Positions 1 to 6,237 of a DNA stretch of 20,148 nt are shown here, piece after piece. The position numbers were made by a program, and so were the translations under genes. Every line of letters begins with the position of its first letter. Position 1 is the first letter of the stretch. A model generated the notes under the pieces. It had not been told where the DNA came from. It did no database searches and saw only the letters and a program-made list of their open reading frames with translations. Origin of the DNA: an uncultured Eubacteriales bacterium (GTDB taxonomy: Bacteria; Bacillota; Clostridia; Oscillospirales; Oscillospiraceae); the NCBI GenBank assembly GCA_900546415.1, contig URCY01000036.1, forward strand, positions 1-20,148, written 5' to 3'.

Positions 1-39
1 CCGTGCTTCGCCACGGGATGCCATGCCTTTGGCTTAAAG

Positions 40-68
40 ATTGCCACGGCCGCGCGCGGCCTCGCAAT
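40..68. repeat. Small palindromic ATTGC...GCAAT element
   Basis: ATTGC (40-44) and GCAAT (64-68) are inverted copies of each other. They flank a perfect 14-base palindrome GGCCGCGCGCGGCC (48-61). Similar intergenic elements with ATTGC/GCAATGAC ends are, from memory, scattered in many copies through genomes of gut Clostridia. Only one copy lies in this window, so repetitiveness is an inference. Confidence 0.4.
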
Positions 69-134
69 GACACGAAAATTGGGACGGTTTTGGGGTAAAA
101 TAGCTTGCCTCGAAGGTTTTTTGACACACTGAAG

Positions 135-166
135 CGCCCCCGGGACTCATCCGAGCCCCGGGGGCG
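135..166. terminator. GC-rich hairpin beyond the glycosylase operon
   Basis: CGCCCCCGGG (135-144) pairs with CCCGGGGGCG (157-166) across a loop that itself contains a 3-bp CTC/GAG stem. It lies 24 bases beyond the stop of the minus-strand glycosylase gene, so it probably ends that operon. The U-tract is weak in both directions (TTTG on the plus side, CTTC on the minus side). A role in mRNA 3'-end protection is equally possible. Confidence 0.5.
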
Positions 167-189
167 TTTGCTGTAGCATTCAAAAAGCA

Positions 190-678
190 TCATATAAGGA
201 TCACACGCCAAGCGTCGATCAGGCGATCGAGCGACCATGCGGCGTTGGCCGGGCTGGTCGAGGGCAGCCGCTCGGCGCTTCTGCCCAGCGTCGGGCGGAT
301 ATAGCGCTCAAAGCAGCGCTGCGAGGTCGCGCCGTTGCAGAAGATGCGCTCCACGGGCGCGTGGTCGAGGATCACATGCAGATCGTTCGGCACAACGTCG
401 CGGATGCTGCTGTCGGACGAGCCCGTGACCGTGCAGCTTGCAACGGAATCCCAGAGTGCGAAGCCGTTTTCCAAGATCAGAGCGGTCTTGTCCTCCACAG
501 TCTGCGGGACGGGACGGCCGGTCAGCGCCGCCATAACGCGCCAGAAGCGGTTCTGCGGATGGCCGTAAAAGAATTTTGCCTCGCGCGAGGCGATCGACGG
601 GAACGACCCGAGGATCAGCACGCGCGACTCGGCGCAGAACAGCGGCGGGATCGGATGCACCTGCGGCGCGGGGTTCAT
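190..678 (-). CDS. Hypoxanthine (deoxyinosine)-DNA glycosylase, UDG superfamily
   Basis: Protein of 162 residues, likely a monofunctional DNA glycosylase that removes hypoxanthine arising from adenine deamination. Visible landmarks are LILGSFPS near residues 21-28 (superfamily motif-1 region), YGHPQNRFW near 39-47, an FCNGATS segment in the middle and LPSTSPANA near the C-terminus, the position of the DNA-intercalating motif. Length and motif order fit the deoxyinosine glycosylase branch (UDG family 6) rather than classical Ung, which is longer and has the GQDPYH motif. The start ATG overlaps the stop of the upstream Nudix gene (675-678), so the two are translationally coupled. With the Nudix enzyme it makes a small nucleotide-damage repair unit. 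Family call is by motif recognition; substrate is inferred. Confidence 0.85.
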   Translation of the reverse strand: MNPAPQVHPIPPLFCAESRVLILGSFPSIASREAKFFYGHPQNRFWRVMAALTGRPVPQTVEDKTALILENGFALWDSVASCTVTGSSDSSIRDVVPNDLHVILDHAPVERIFCNGATSQRCFERYIRPTLGRSAERLPSTSPANAAWSLDRLIDAWRVILI

Positions 679-1145
679 TTCAGCGCCTGCCTTCCGTTCA
701 AGGTCGCCTCGATCAGCTCGTCGCCGCGATAGCGCAGCTTGAGCGAAAAAAACGGCTCGTGCTGCTCCATCAGGCGCAGGAAGATCTCGTCACCCTCCCA
801 CTGCGGCAGGCTGTGAAAGCGCTCCTTCGGGATCCACTCGAGCACGCCCTCGTTGCAGTCGATCAGCTCGCCCTCGAAGCCGTCGGCATGGAACAGGTGC
901 ATGTATTCGCCCTCCCACCGGTCGGATACGAACGTCACGATGCCGCAATAGCGCCAGCTCGTCAGCGTCAGTCCCGTCTCCTCGCGCGTCTCGCGCAGGA
1001 GGCACTCCTCCGGGCTTTCCGTTTCCTCAAATTTTCCGCCGATCCCGACCCATTTGTTGTGGTTGAGGTCATTTTTCTTCTTCACGCGGTGCAGCAGCAG
1101 ATAGCAGCCGTCGCGCTCAATATAGCAAAGCGTTGTGTTTTTCAT
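675..1145 (-). CDS. MutT-like Nudix hydrolase (8-oxo-dGTP diphosphatase type)
   Basis: Protein of 156 residues with a complete Nudix box: Gly37, Glu43, Arg51-Glu52, Glu55-Glu56 and Gly58 in the canonical G-x5-E-x7-RE-x2-EE-x-G spacing. The N-terminal half (TTLCYIERDGCYLLLHRVKK) and the KWVGIGGK segment resemble the Firmicutes MutT/8-oxo-dGTP diphosphatase group, which hydrolyses oxidised nucleoside triphosphates so they are not built into DNA. Substrate specificity cannot be read from the sequence. The gene overlaps both neighbours by 4 bases (ATGA at 1142-1145 with the PPC gene and 675-678 with the glycosylase), a tight operon. The pairing with a deoxyinosine glycosylase suggests a joint role in dealing with damaged purines. 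Confidence 0.88.
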   Translation of the reverse strand: MKNTTLCYIERDGCYLLLHRVKKKNDLNHNKWVGIGGKFEETESPEECLLRETREETGLTLTSWRYCGIVTFVSDRWEGEYMHLFHADGFEGELIDCNEGVLEWIPKERFHSLPQWEGDEIFLRLMEQHEPFFSLKLRYRGDELIEATLNGRQALK

Positions 1146-1543
1146 GGCTTCAGCTCCGTAAAAATCAGCTCGTCATAGCCGGTCTGCGCGTCCTGCTCCA
1201 CGTCAAAACGCATATGCTCCAGCACGCCGAGCACCAGCTCACAGGTCGTGTTAACGATACACCCGGGCATCATGTGCCCGCCTATGACAGACAGATCCTC
1301 GCGCGAGAGCGCGAGATGCAGATGGCAGCGCATCCGGCTCGCCGTGCCGTTCAGGCTGACGATCTCGCACGGCTCGTCGACGCTGCGCAGGTTCACGCCT
1401 CCTGCATCGCGCAGGACGGCACGGCTGACACAGCCGACCGCAGACAGCACGACCGCGGCGTCGATCTTTTCGCGCTCGCAGAGCGTGCGGATGCTCAGAA
1501 GCAGATCATCGCCGCGATGCAGGCGGCGGCAAACGGTTTTCAT
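1142..1543 (-). CDS. PPC/DUF296-domain protein (putative DNA-binding)
   Basis: Protein of 133 residues starting MKTVCRRLHRGDDLLLSI. It matches the whole PPC (plant and prokaryote conserved, DUF296) domain: an RLHRGDDLL start, a central CHLHLALS with the paired histidines, and GGHMMPGCIVNTTCELVLG. Bacterial members are small trimeric proteins sometimes annotated DNA-binding; their role is poorly known. I chose the ATG at 1543 because GGAGG lies 9 bases upstream and the domain starts there; the open frame extends further upstream only through the preceding terminator hairpin. Its stop overlaps the start of the Nudix gene. It is the first gene of the trio after a terminator-like hairpin, so its expression may depend on read-through from the lipid genes. 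Confidence 0.85.
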   Translation of the reverse strand: MKTVCRRLHRGDDLLLSIRTLCEREKIDAAVVLSAVGCVSRAVLRDAGGVNLRSVDEPCEIVSLNGTASRMRCHLHLALSREDLSVIGGHMMPGCIVNTTCELVLGVLEHMRFDVEQDAQTGYDELIFTELKP

Positions 1544-1555
1544 CTCATTTCCTCC

Positions 1556-1583
1556 AAAAAGCGGCTGACAGGTTGTCAGCCGC
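1556..1583 (-). terminator. Terminator/attenuator hairpin between lipid kinase and PPC gene
   Basis: On the minus strand GCGGCTGACA pairs with TGTCAGCCGC around a 3-base loop (1561-1583), followed by TTTTT (1560-1556) and immediately by the GGAGG ribosome binding site of the PPC gene. It begins 7 bases after the kinase stop. It has the form of an intrinsic terminator. I see no promoter between it and the PPC start, so it probably acts as a partial terminator inside one long transcript. Confidence 0.75.
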
Positions 1584-1590
1584 CTCAGCT

Positions 1591-2484
1591 TTATTTCGGC
1601 CGCACGATCACGCGGATGGCATCGTGCAGATTCTCCACCACGCAGTGCGCCTGTCCGGCGGCATATTCGCCGTCGAGCGTCCAATCCAGCTCGGACGGGC
1701 AGTCGATCTCGACGCGCCCGGTCGAGACCATTGTGAGCATCGGCGTGTGATATTCCTGCGTTGTGAGCGCGAGCACGCAGTCGCTCAGCTCGAGCAGACT
1801 GTGCGGCTTACGGATGAGCAGCAGCTCGAACAGGCCGTCGTTCAGGTCGACCAGATCCGGCGAGAGCGTCAGCAGCCCGGCCACGGAGGTGGAGTTACTG
1901 ATCGCGCCGAAAATATAATCATCCTCGAACGACGTCCCGTCCGCCAGCACAAAGCGCATATGTGTGCTGCGGATGGAGGTCAGCTCTTTCGCGCCCGCCA
2001 GCAGATAGGCCACATGGCCGAGCGCGTTTTTCATCCCCTGCGGCGTGGCATAGGATGTGCGCGTGAAGGCGCCAAAGGAGGCGACATAGGAAAAGCAGCG
2101 GCCGTTAAAGCTGCCGATGTCGAGCTTGCGCGGCTCGCCGGTCGCGGCAAGGCGCGCCGCATCAAGCAGATCCTTCGGCAGACCCAGGCTGCTGGCAAAA
2201 TCGTTCGTGCTTCCGGCCGGGATATAGCCGATGGGCGTCTGCTGCCCGACCTCATGCAGCCCGGCAATGACCTCGTTGAGCGTGCCGTCTCCGCCGATGC
2301 AGACGATGCGGTCAAAATCCGCCGCGCGCTCCGCCGCAGCACGGGTCGCGTCGCCGCGCGCTGCCGTCATGTAGGCCGTGACCTCGTAGTCCGCGCGGTT
2401 GAAAACGTCAATGATCTCCGCAAGCACCTTGTTTGCCCGCTTCTTTCCCGAGCAGGGGTTCATGACCAAAAACAGCTTTTTCAT
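1591..2484 (-). CDS. Diacylglycerol kinase-family lipid kinase (YegS/BmrU/DgkB type)
   Basis: Protein of 297 residues. It opens with MKKLFLVMNPCSGKK, the first nucleotide-binding loop, and has the diagnostic GGDGTLNEV at residues 64-72, followed by IGYIPAGSTNDFA and a C-terminal half ending in a WTLDGE segment, all typical of the DAGK catalytic family. The family phosphorylates diacylglycerol or related lipids to phosphatidic acid with ATP at the inner membrane face. The ATG at 2484 is chosen over the far longer open frame upstream because the conserved domain begins there. It lies 8 bases after the CDP-alcohol transferase stop, so both form a phospholipid operon in which the kinase could recycle diacylglycerol into phosphatidate for CDP-diacylglycerol synthesis. 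The exact lipid is not determinable. Confidence 0.9.
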   Translation of the reverse strand: MKKLFLVMNPCSGKKRANKVLAEIIDVFNRADYEVTAYMTAARGDATRAAAERAADFDRIVCIGGDGTLNEVIAGLHEVGQQTPIGYIPAGSTNDFASSLGLPKDLLDAARLAATGEPRKLDIGSFNGRCFSYVASFGAFTRTSYATPQGMKNALGHVAYLLAGAKELTSIRSTHMRFVLADGTSFEDDYIFGAISNSTSVAGLLTLSPDLVDLNDGLFELLLIRKPHSLLELSDCVLALTTQEYHTPMLTMVSTGRVEIDCPSELDWTLDGEYAAGQAHCVVENLHDAIRVIVRPK

Positions 2485-2492
2485 TTCACACC

Positions 2493-3182
2493 TCAAAAGA
2501 CGCCGAGACGGCGCAGATGCGTCAGCAGCAGAACAGCCGCAACGAGCAGACCGACAGCCAGGATCAGCCAAAGCTCCCTGGAGCGCGGCTTTCTCATCTT
2601 GAACGGAGTAATATAGAGAATGCCCGTGAGCGCCATCAGGACACAGAGGAGCGCGCGAAAATTTCCCTGCATAAACAGGCGGCCGAAGCGCGTGATCTCC
2701 TCCGTGCAGAGGCAATAGACCGAGACGATCGAGTAAAACAGCGGAAAGATCAGCGCCGACGCCGTGATCGGCAGGCCGGTGTAGTTCTTGCGAACCTCCT
2801 CGGTCTCCTTCTGACGCTGCTCCTCCGTGACGTTGAAGTACGCCAGACGGATCAGCCCGGCCAGCACGAACAGCGAGCCGACCAGATAGGCATACCAGCG
2901 GTAGCCGCAGAGCGCGATGGCCAGCACGGCCGGCTGCACGCCGAAGGCAACGATGTCGCACAGGGAGTCGATCTGAATGCCGAAGGCCTTCTCCTCCTCT
3001 GTGCGGTTCTTTTTGGTGCGCGCGATTTTCCCGTCGAACATGTCGCAAAGGCCGCAGAACAGCAGGCAGAAGCTCGCGAGAATCGGGTGCGGCGTTCTGG
3101 CCACAGCCAGCGTGATGCCGCCGATCGCCGAAACGAGGCTCATATAGGTGAGCACCACCGTATAATCATAAATACCAATCAT
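2493..3182 (-). CDS. pssA: CDP-alcohol phosphatidyltransferase, probable phosphatidylserine synthase
   Basis: Integral membrane protein of 229 residues with about six hydrophobic segments. The CDP-alcohol phosphatidyltransferase signature is present: Asp50-Gly51, Ala54-Arg55, Gly68, Asp72 and Asp76. The AR-to-G spacing is 12 residues rather than the usual 8-9, through a charged TKKNRTEEEK insertion. The family joins CDP-diacylglycerol to an alcohol. The DSLCDIVAFGVQP stretch resembles bacterial type-II phosphatidylserine synthases, so L-serine is the likely acceptor, but glycerol-phosphate or inositol acceptors cannot be excluded. AAGGATGG lies upstream of the ATG. It is the first gene of the minus-strand lipid operon, with its own promoter at 3230-3258. 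Confidence 0.8.
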   Translation of the reverse strand: MIGIYDYTVVLTYMSLVSAIGGITLAVARTPHPILASFCLLFCGLCDMFDGKIARTKKNRTEEEKAFGIQIDSLCDIVAFGVQPAVLAIALCGYRWYAYLVGSLFVLAGLIRLAYFNVTEEQRQKETEEVRKNYTGLPITASALIFPLFYSIVSVYCLCTEEITRFGRLFMQGNFRALLCVLMALTGILYITPFKMRKPRSRELWLILAVGLLVAAVLLLTHLRRLGVF

Positions 3183-3229
3183 TTTGATCCATCCTTCGTG
3201 GAATTTTCCGTTTCGAGTGTTATTGTTTT

Positions 3230-3258
3230 ATTATCCCGCATTTGTGTGCGTTCGTCAA
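3230..3258 (-). promoter_or_regulatory. Sigma-A promoter of pssA
   Basis: On the minus strand TTGACG (3258-3253), a 17-base spacer and GATAAT (3235-3230). The predicted transcript starts about 40 bases before the pssA ATG. The rsmE gene, on the same strand, ends just upstream at 3300, and no convincing terminator separates them. Confidence 0.75.
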
Positions 3259-3299
3259 GTGCCTGACGCGAAAAAGCGGGTTTTTTTGTGCGCCGGACG

Positions 3300-4034
3300 T
3301 CAGAATTCCCCAGCAGCGTACATCAGCGCCGACAGGGCGCACAGCGGAGCGGTCTCGCAGCGCAGGATGCGCCGTCCGAGCGTGCAGATCGCAAGCCCGG
3401 CCTGCGCGGCCTGTGCGACCTCCTCCGGCTCGAAGCCGCCCTCCGGCCCGGTCAGGAGCGCCGCCGTTTTCAGCGGGAGAGCCGCCTCGACCGCACTGCG
3501 GAAGGTCCTTCGCTCCTCGTTTTCATAGAAGCAGACCGCAAGCTCAGCCTGCGCGGCGCGCTCCAGCGCAGCGGCGTAGCTCGGCAGGGCAAGCACCTCC
3601 GGGATGCGGCCGCGCCGCGACTGCTCCGCCGCCGAGGCGGCAATCTTCTGCCAGCGCTCGAGCTTTTTCTTCAGCGATTTTTCGTCCGGCCGCGAGACGC
3701 AGCGCGCGCTCGGGAAGCAGACCAGCTCCGCCGCGCCCAGCTCCGTCGCCTTTTGAATCACATGCTCAAATTTATCGCTCTTGGCGAAGGCCATATAGAC
3801 CGCGCAGCGCACGGCCGCCTCGCTCTCGGCGGGCACGGCCTCGCGCACGACCAACGAGATCTGCCCCGGCGCAACATCCGAGACCGTACAGCGATAATCC
3901 GTTCCGGCCGCGTCGCAGACGGTCAGCTCGTCGCCGTTTTTGAGCCGCAGCACCTTGGCATGTGCCGCATTTTCCCCGGTCAGGATCAGAAACCGGCTGT
4001 CCGGGTCAATCGAATTCAAAAAAAATCTGGGCAT
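3300..4034 (-). CDS. rsmE: 16S rRNA (uracil1498-N3)-methyltransferase
   Basis: Protein of 244 residues, normal length for RsmE. The N-terminal PUA-like part (residues 1-70) includes ILTGENAAHAKVLRLKNGDEL. The C-terminal SPOUT domain carries LTGPEGGFEPEE and LGRRILRCETAPLCAL, the knotted S-adenosylmethionine-binding motif; the usual Thr before ETA is Cys here. The enzyme methylates U1498 of 16S rRNA in the decoding region of the 30S subunit. The ATG at 4034 is preceded by GGAGG with 7 bases spacing; the longer frame to 4094 would run into the promoter. In many Clostridia it follows prmA; here it stands alone and divergent from mntP. Confidence 0.95.
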   Translation of the reverse strand: MPRFFLNSIDPDSRFLILTGENAAHAKVLRLKNGDELTVCDAAGTDYRCTVSDVAPGQISLVVREAVPAESEAAVRCAVYMAFAKSDKFEHVIQKATELGAAELVCFPSARCVSRPDEKSLKKKLERWQKIAASAAEQSRRGRIPEVLALPSYAAALERAAQAELAVCFYENEERRTFRSAVEAALPLKTAALLTGPEGGFEPEEVAQAAQAGLAICTLGRRILRCETAPLCALSALMYAAGEF

Positions 4035-4065
4035 ACGTCCGCCTCCGTCTCGCTTCTTCCCCTCT

Positions 4066-4094
4066 ATTCTATCAGAAGCGCGGAAAAACCGCAA
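4066..4094 (-). promoter_or_regulatory. Sigma-A promoter of rsmE
   Basis: TTGCGG (4094-4089), a 17-base spacer, and TAGAAT (4071-4066) on the minus strand, about 30 bases before the rsmE ATG. Its -35 box is only 16 bases from the -35 box of the divergent mntP promoter, so polymerases or regulators bound at one could affect the other. Confidence 0.7.
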
Positions 4095-4110
4095 GTGTTA
4101 AAAACATATC

Positions 4111-4139
4111 TTGACAAACGCATGGCCCAACCATATAAT
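4111..4139 (+). promoter_or_regulatory. Consensus sigma-A promoter of mntP
   Basis: Perfect TTGACA (4111-4116), a 17-base spacer and perfect TATAAT (4134-4139). Transcription should start near 4146, leaving a leader of about 114 bases. A fully consensus promoter on a metal efflux gene suggests control after initiation or by a bound repressor. Confidence 0.85.
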
Positions 4140-4145
4140 AAATAT

Positions 4146-4259
4146 GATGGATTTTTATAAATTCGGTCGGCCGATGCGTTTGAGGGGCGCTTTTCCGGCT
4201 CGATGTTTCCGCTCCATTCGGCCACTTCCCCGGAAGTGGTTTTTCCTTTGGGAGGTTCT
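4146..4259 (+). promoter_or_regulatory. mntP leader with attenuator-like hairpin
   Basis: The leader ends in CCACTTCC-CC-GGAAGTGG (4222-4239) followed by TTTTT (4240-4244), a terminator placed just before the GGAGG (4251-4255) of mntP. Upstream, GGCCGA (4169-4174) can pair with TCGGCC (4218-4223). The last two bases of that arm are the first two of the terminator stem, so the two structures compete. This is the geometry of an ON-type riboswitch. Manganese-sensing yybP-ykoY riboswitches commonly control mntP, but I cannot find their conserved core sequence here, so the sensor is unidentified. Confidence 0.5.
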
Positions 4260-4820
4260 ATGTCTTTTCTGGAACTGCTGCTCACGGCCGTTGCGCTCTC
4301 GATGGACGCCTTCGCCGTCTCAGTCGGCAAGGGGCTTTCCTCGCCGAGCGCCTCTTGGCGTGAGGGGCTGATCTGCGGCGCATATTTCGGCGGCTTTCAG
4401 GCGTTGATGCCGCTGGCAGGCTACCTGCTGGTCAGCACCTTCTCGGGTTACATCCAGCGCTTTGACCACTGGATCGCGTTCATCCTGCTGGCGCTGATCG
4501 GCGCAAACATGATCCGAGAGGCCTTCTCGAAGGAGGAGGAAAGCATGAGCGGCTCCTTCTCGGTCAAGACCATGCTGCTGCTCGCCGTCGCGACCAGCAT
4601 CGACGCGCTGGCGACCGGCGTGACCTTCCAGCTCACGGGGACGAACATCTGGATGGCGATCTCGCTCGTCGGCTGCACGACCTTCCTGTTCTCCTTCCTC
4701 GGCGTCAAGGTCGGCAGCACCTTCGGCGCAAAATATCAGTCCAAGGCCGAGCTGATCGGCGGCGTGATCCTCGTCCTGATGGGCGTGAAGGTCCTGCTCG
4801 AGCACCTGCTGGGGGGCTGA
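4260..4820 (+). CDS. mntP: Manganese efflux pump MntP
   Basis: Integral membrane protein of 186 residues with six hydrophobic segments in two repeated halves, the normal size and plan of MntP (DUF204). Both halves carry the family motif: ALSMDAFAVSVGKG with Asp16 and ATSIDALATGVTF with Asp114; these membrane aspartates are needed for Mn2+ export in the characterised family. The ATG at 4260 is preceded by GGGAGG with 4 bases spacing; the frame extends further upstream but only through the terminator hairpin. It exports excess Mn2+ from the cytoplasm. Regulation is likely through the leader described at 4146-4259. The downstream Nudix gene starts 3 bases after its stop, so they are co-transcribed. 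Confidence 0.93.
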   Translation: MSFLELLLTAVALSMDAFAVSVGKGLSSPSASWREGLICGAYFGGFQALMPLAGYLLVSTFSGYIQRFDHWIAFILLALIGANMIREAFSKEEESMSGSFSVKTMLLLAVATSIDALATGVTFQLTGTNIWMAISLVGCTTFLFSFLGVKVGSTFGAKYQSKAELIGGVILVLMGVKVLLEHLLGG

Positions 4821-4823
4821 TCG

Positions 4824-5345
4824 ATGGAGCTGTGGGATCTCTACAACGTCCGGCGCGAGCCGCTCGGTCGGACGCACCGACGCGGCACGCCCATGCGGCG
4901 CGGCGAATATCATCTGGTGGTGTTTGTCTGGGTCTTCAACGGACGCGGCAAGCTGCTGCTGACCAAGCGCTCACCGGAAAAAATGGCCTATCCCGATCTC
5001 TGGGAGAACACGGGCGGCTCGGTGCTGGCCGGAGAGAGCAGTCTGCACGCCATTCGGCGCGAGCTGTTCGAGGAGACCGGCATCCGCGCGAGCGAGGACG
5101 AATTTCACTACATTGATTCGGCCAAGGGGCGAACATGGTTCTCCGACACCTATTATATCATCAAGGACGTTCCGCTGTGCGCGCTGCGGCTTCAACCCGG
5201 CGAGACCTGCGACGCCCGTTGGGTCGACCGGCGCGAGCTGGAGCGGATGATCGAGGACAAGCTGTTGGCTCGGCCGGACGTGCAGCGTCTGCGCCAGCGC
5301 GACGCACTGCTGACGCAGTTTTTGGGCGGACGGCCCGAAAAATAA
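4824..5345 (+). CDS. Nudix hydrolase, Idi/YfcD-like
   Basis: Protein of 173 residues. The Nudix box is complete: Gly65, Glu71, Arg79-Glu80, Glu83-Glu84 and Gly86. The N-terminus (WDLYNVRREPLGRTHRRG, then GEYHLVVFVWVFN) is typical of the Nudix group related to isopentenyl diphosphate isomerase and YfcD, many of which have no known substrate. It begins 3 bases after the mntP stop with the GGGGGG at the end of mntP as its likely ribosome binding site. It is therefore the second gene of the mntP operon. Many Nudix enzymes work with Mn2+ as cofactor, so co-expression with a Mn2+ exporter may be meaningful, but this is speculative. Confidence 0.87.
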   Translation: MELWDLYNVRREPLGRTHRRGTPMRRGEYHLVVFVWVFNGRGKLLLTKRSPEKMAYPDLWENTGGSVLAGESSLHAIRRELFEETGIRASEDEFHYIDSAKGRTWFSDTYYIIKDVPLCALRLQPGETCDARWVDRRELERMIEDKLLARPDVQRLRQRDALLTQFLGGRPEK

Positions 5346-5372
5346 AACCCACTGGCGGCCGCCGGTGGGTTT
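5345..5372. terminator. Bidirectional terminator after the mntP-Nudix operon
   Basis: AAACCCAC (5345-5352) pairs with GTGGGTTT (5365-5372); the interior GGCGGCCGCC is itself a palindrome, so the stem is nearly uninterrupted. It is followed by TTTCTTTC on the plus strand and by TTTTATTTTT on the minus strand, so it can work in both directions between convergent genes. Confidence 0.85.
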
Positions 5373-5380
5373 CTTTCTGC

Positions 5381-5413
5381 AAAAAAACGCCTGACCGGCT
5401 CGGTCAGGCGTTT
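5381..5413 (-). terminator. Terminator of the zinc-ribbon membrane protein gene
   Basis: AAACGCCTGACC pairs with GGTCAGGCGTTT over a short GC-rich loop (5385-5413). On the minus strand it runs into seven T residues (5387-5381). It lies 13 bases past the stop of the minus-strand gene at 5427. Confidence 0.88.
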
Positions 5414-5426
5414 CAAAGCTCAGATA

Positions 5427-6047
5427 TCAGCCGTTCGGATTGTTGTCGGACGGCGGCGTCATGGGGTTCTGCGGGCCGCGGTTGGCATCGCAGTTCGGGC
5501 AGTTGCCATAGGGGTCGAGCGGCGCGCCGCAGCGGAAGCAGAAGCGTGCGCCCGCATTCGGGTTGGAGGTCTGCTGCTTTCTGAACTTCGCCTTGAAGCC
5601 GGAGAGATCCGGCGAAGCAAAGATGTCGGCCTCCTTGCCGTCCTCGTCGTTCTGGTTGCGGAGCTTGCGATTGATGGAGATCACGTTCTGCACGAGCAGC
5701 AGCGAGAGCATCAGCAGCTCATAGACCACACGGATAATGATCGGGCCGAGGAGCATCGCGAGCAGGCCGTAGCCGCCCATCCATCTGCCGAAGAAATCGG
5801 TCTGGAAGAGCATGAAGAAGCCGCCGATGATGACAAAGGCCGTGGAGAAGATGTAGAATGCCTGCAGCACCTTGGAAATGATGAGGTACTTGAAGTTCAG
5901 CGTATCATGGATGAACTTGCCGAAGCCGTTGAGCTTCGCGCGGCACTTCTCGGGAACCAGGAAGATGAACGCGAGAACCGTCGCCGCGATCGCCGCCAGC
6001 ACGGCAAATACCATCAGACCGTCGGACAGACCAAAGTTGTAAGACAT
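5427..6047 (-). CDS. Membrane protein with DUF4282-like core and C-terminal zinc ribbon
   Basis: Protein of 206 residues. Hydrophobic segments lie near residues 10-31, 62-81 and 93-121. The NFKYLIISKVLQAFYIF stretch and following helices resemble DUF4282, a small membrane-protein family of unknown function. After a charged linker (125-165) comes a zinc-ribbon with Cys170, Cys173, Cys183 and Cys186, then a Pro/Asn-rich tail. The ATG at 6047 has GAGGGGG 8 bases upstream. It is a single-gene unit with its own promoter and terminator. The zinc ribbon on a membrane protein suggests a cytoplasmic protein-contact module, but no specific function can be assigned. Confidence 0.8.
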   Translation of the reverse strand: MSYNFGLSDGLMVFAVLAAIAATVLAFIFLVPEKCRAKLNGFGKFIHDTLNFKYLIISKVLQAFYIFSTAFVIIGGFFMLFQTDFFGRWMGGYGLLAMLLGPIIIRVVYELLMLSLLLVQNVISINRKLRNQNDEDGKEADIFASPDLSGFKAKFRKQQTSNPNAGARFCFRCGAPLDPYGNCPNCDANRGPQNPMTPPSDNNPNG

Positions 6048-6082
6048 AATAATCCCCCTCTTTTTTGTAATCGGATAAATTT

Positions 6083-6110
6083 ATCTTACCACAATTTCCC
6101 GAAAAGTCAA
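6083..6110 (-). promoter_or_regulatory. Promoter of the zinc-ribbon membrane protein gene
   Basis: On the minus strand TTGACT (6110-6105), a 16-base spacer and an extended -10 element TGGTAAGAT (-10 hexamer 6088-6083). It gives a leader of about 30 bases. Confidence 0.7.
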
Positions 6111-6193
6111 TAGTATTTAATGACTTCTTACAGCTCTTTTTTAGCTTGCTCGGAGCAGTGTTGCAGGCACGCCGTGCGCATCCGGGCAGCGTA

Positions 6194-6227
6194 AAACGGC
6201 GCCCCCCTGTCCGGAGGTGCGCCGTTT
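6194..6227 (-). terminator. Terminator of the P1B-ATPase operon
   Basis: AAACGGCGC (6194-6202) pairs with GCGCCGTTT (6219-6227), with a partly paired CCCC/GGAGG interior. On the minus strand the stem is followed by a short T run. It lies 10 bases past the ATPase stop. Confidence 0.8.
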
Positions 6228-6237
6228 GGCTTTTTCG

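Noticed and set aside
1591..3048. Extension of the lipid kinase to a 485-residue protein
   Set aside because: The first 188 codons overlap the pssA gene in another frame and have no homology signal; the kinase domain starts at the ATG at 2484.
4146..4259. Calling the mntP leader a yybP-ykoY Mn2+ riboswitch outright
   Set aside because: The conserved core loops of that class are not visible to me; only the attenuator and a competing helix can be supported.
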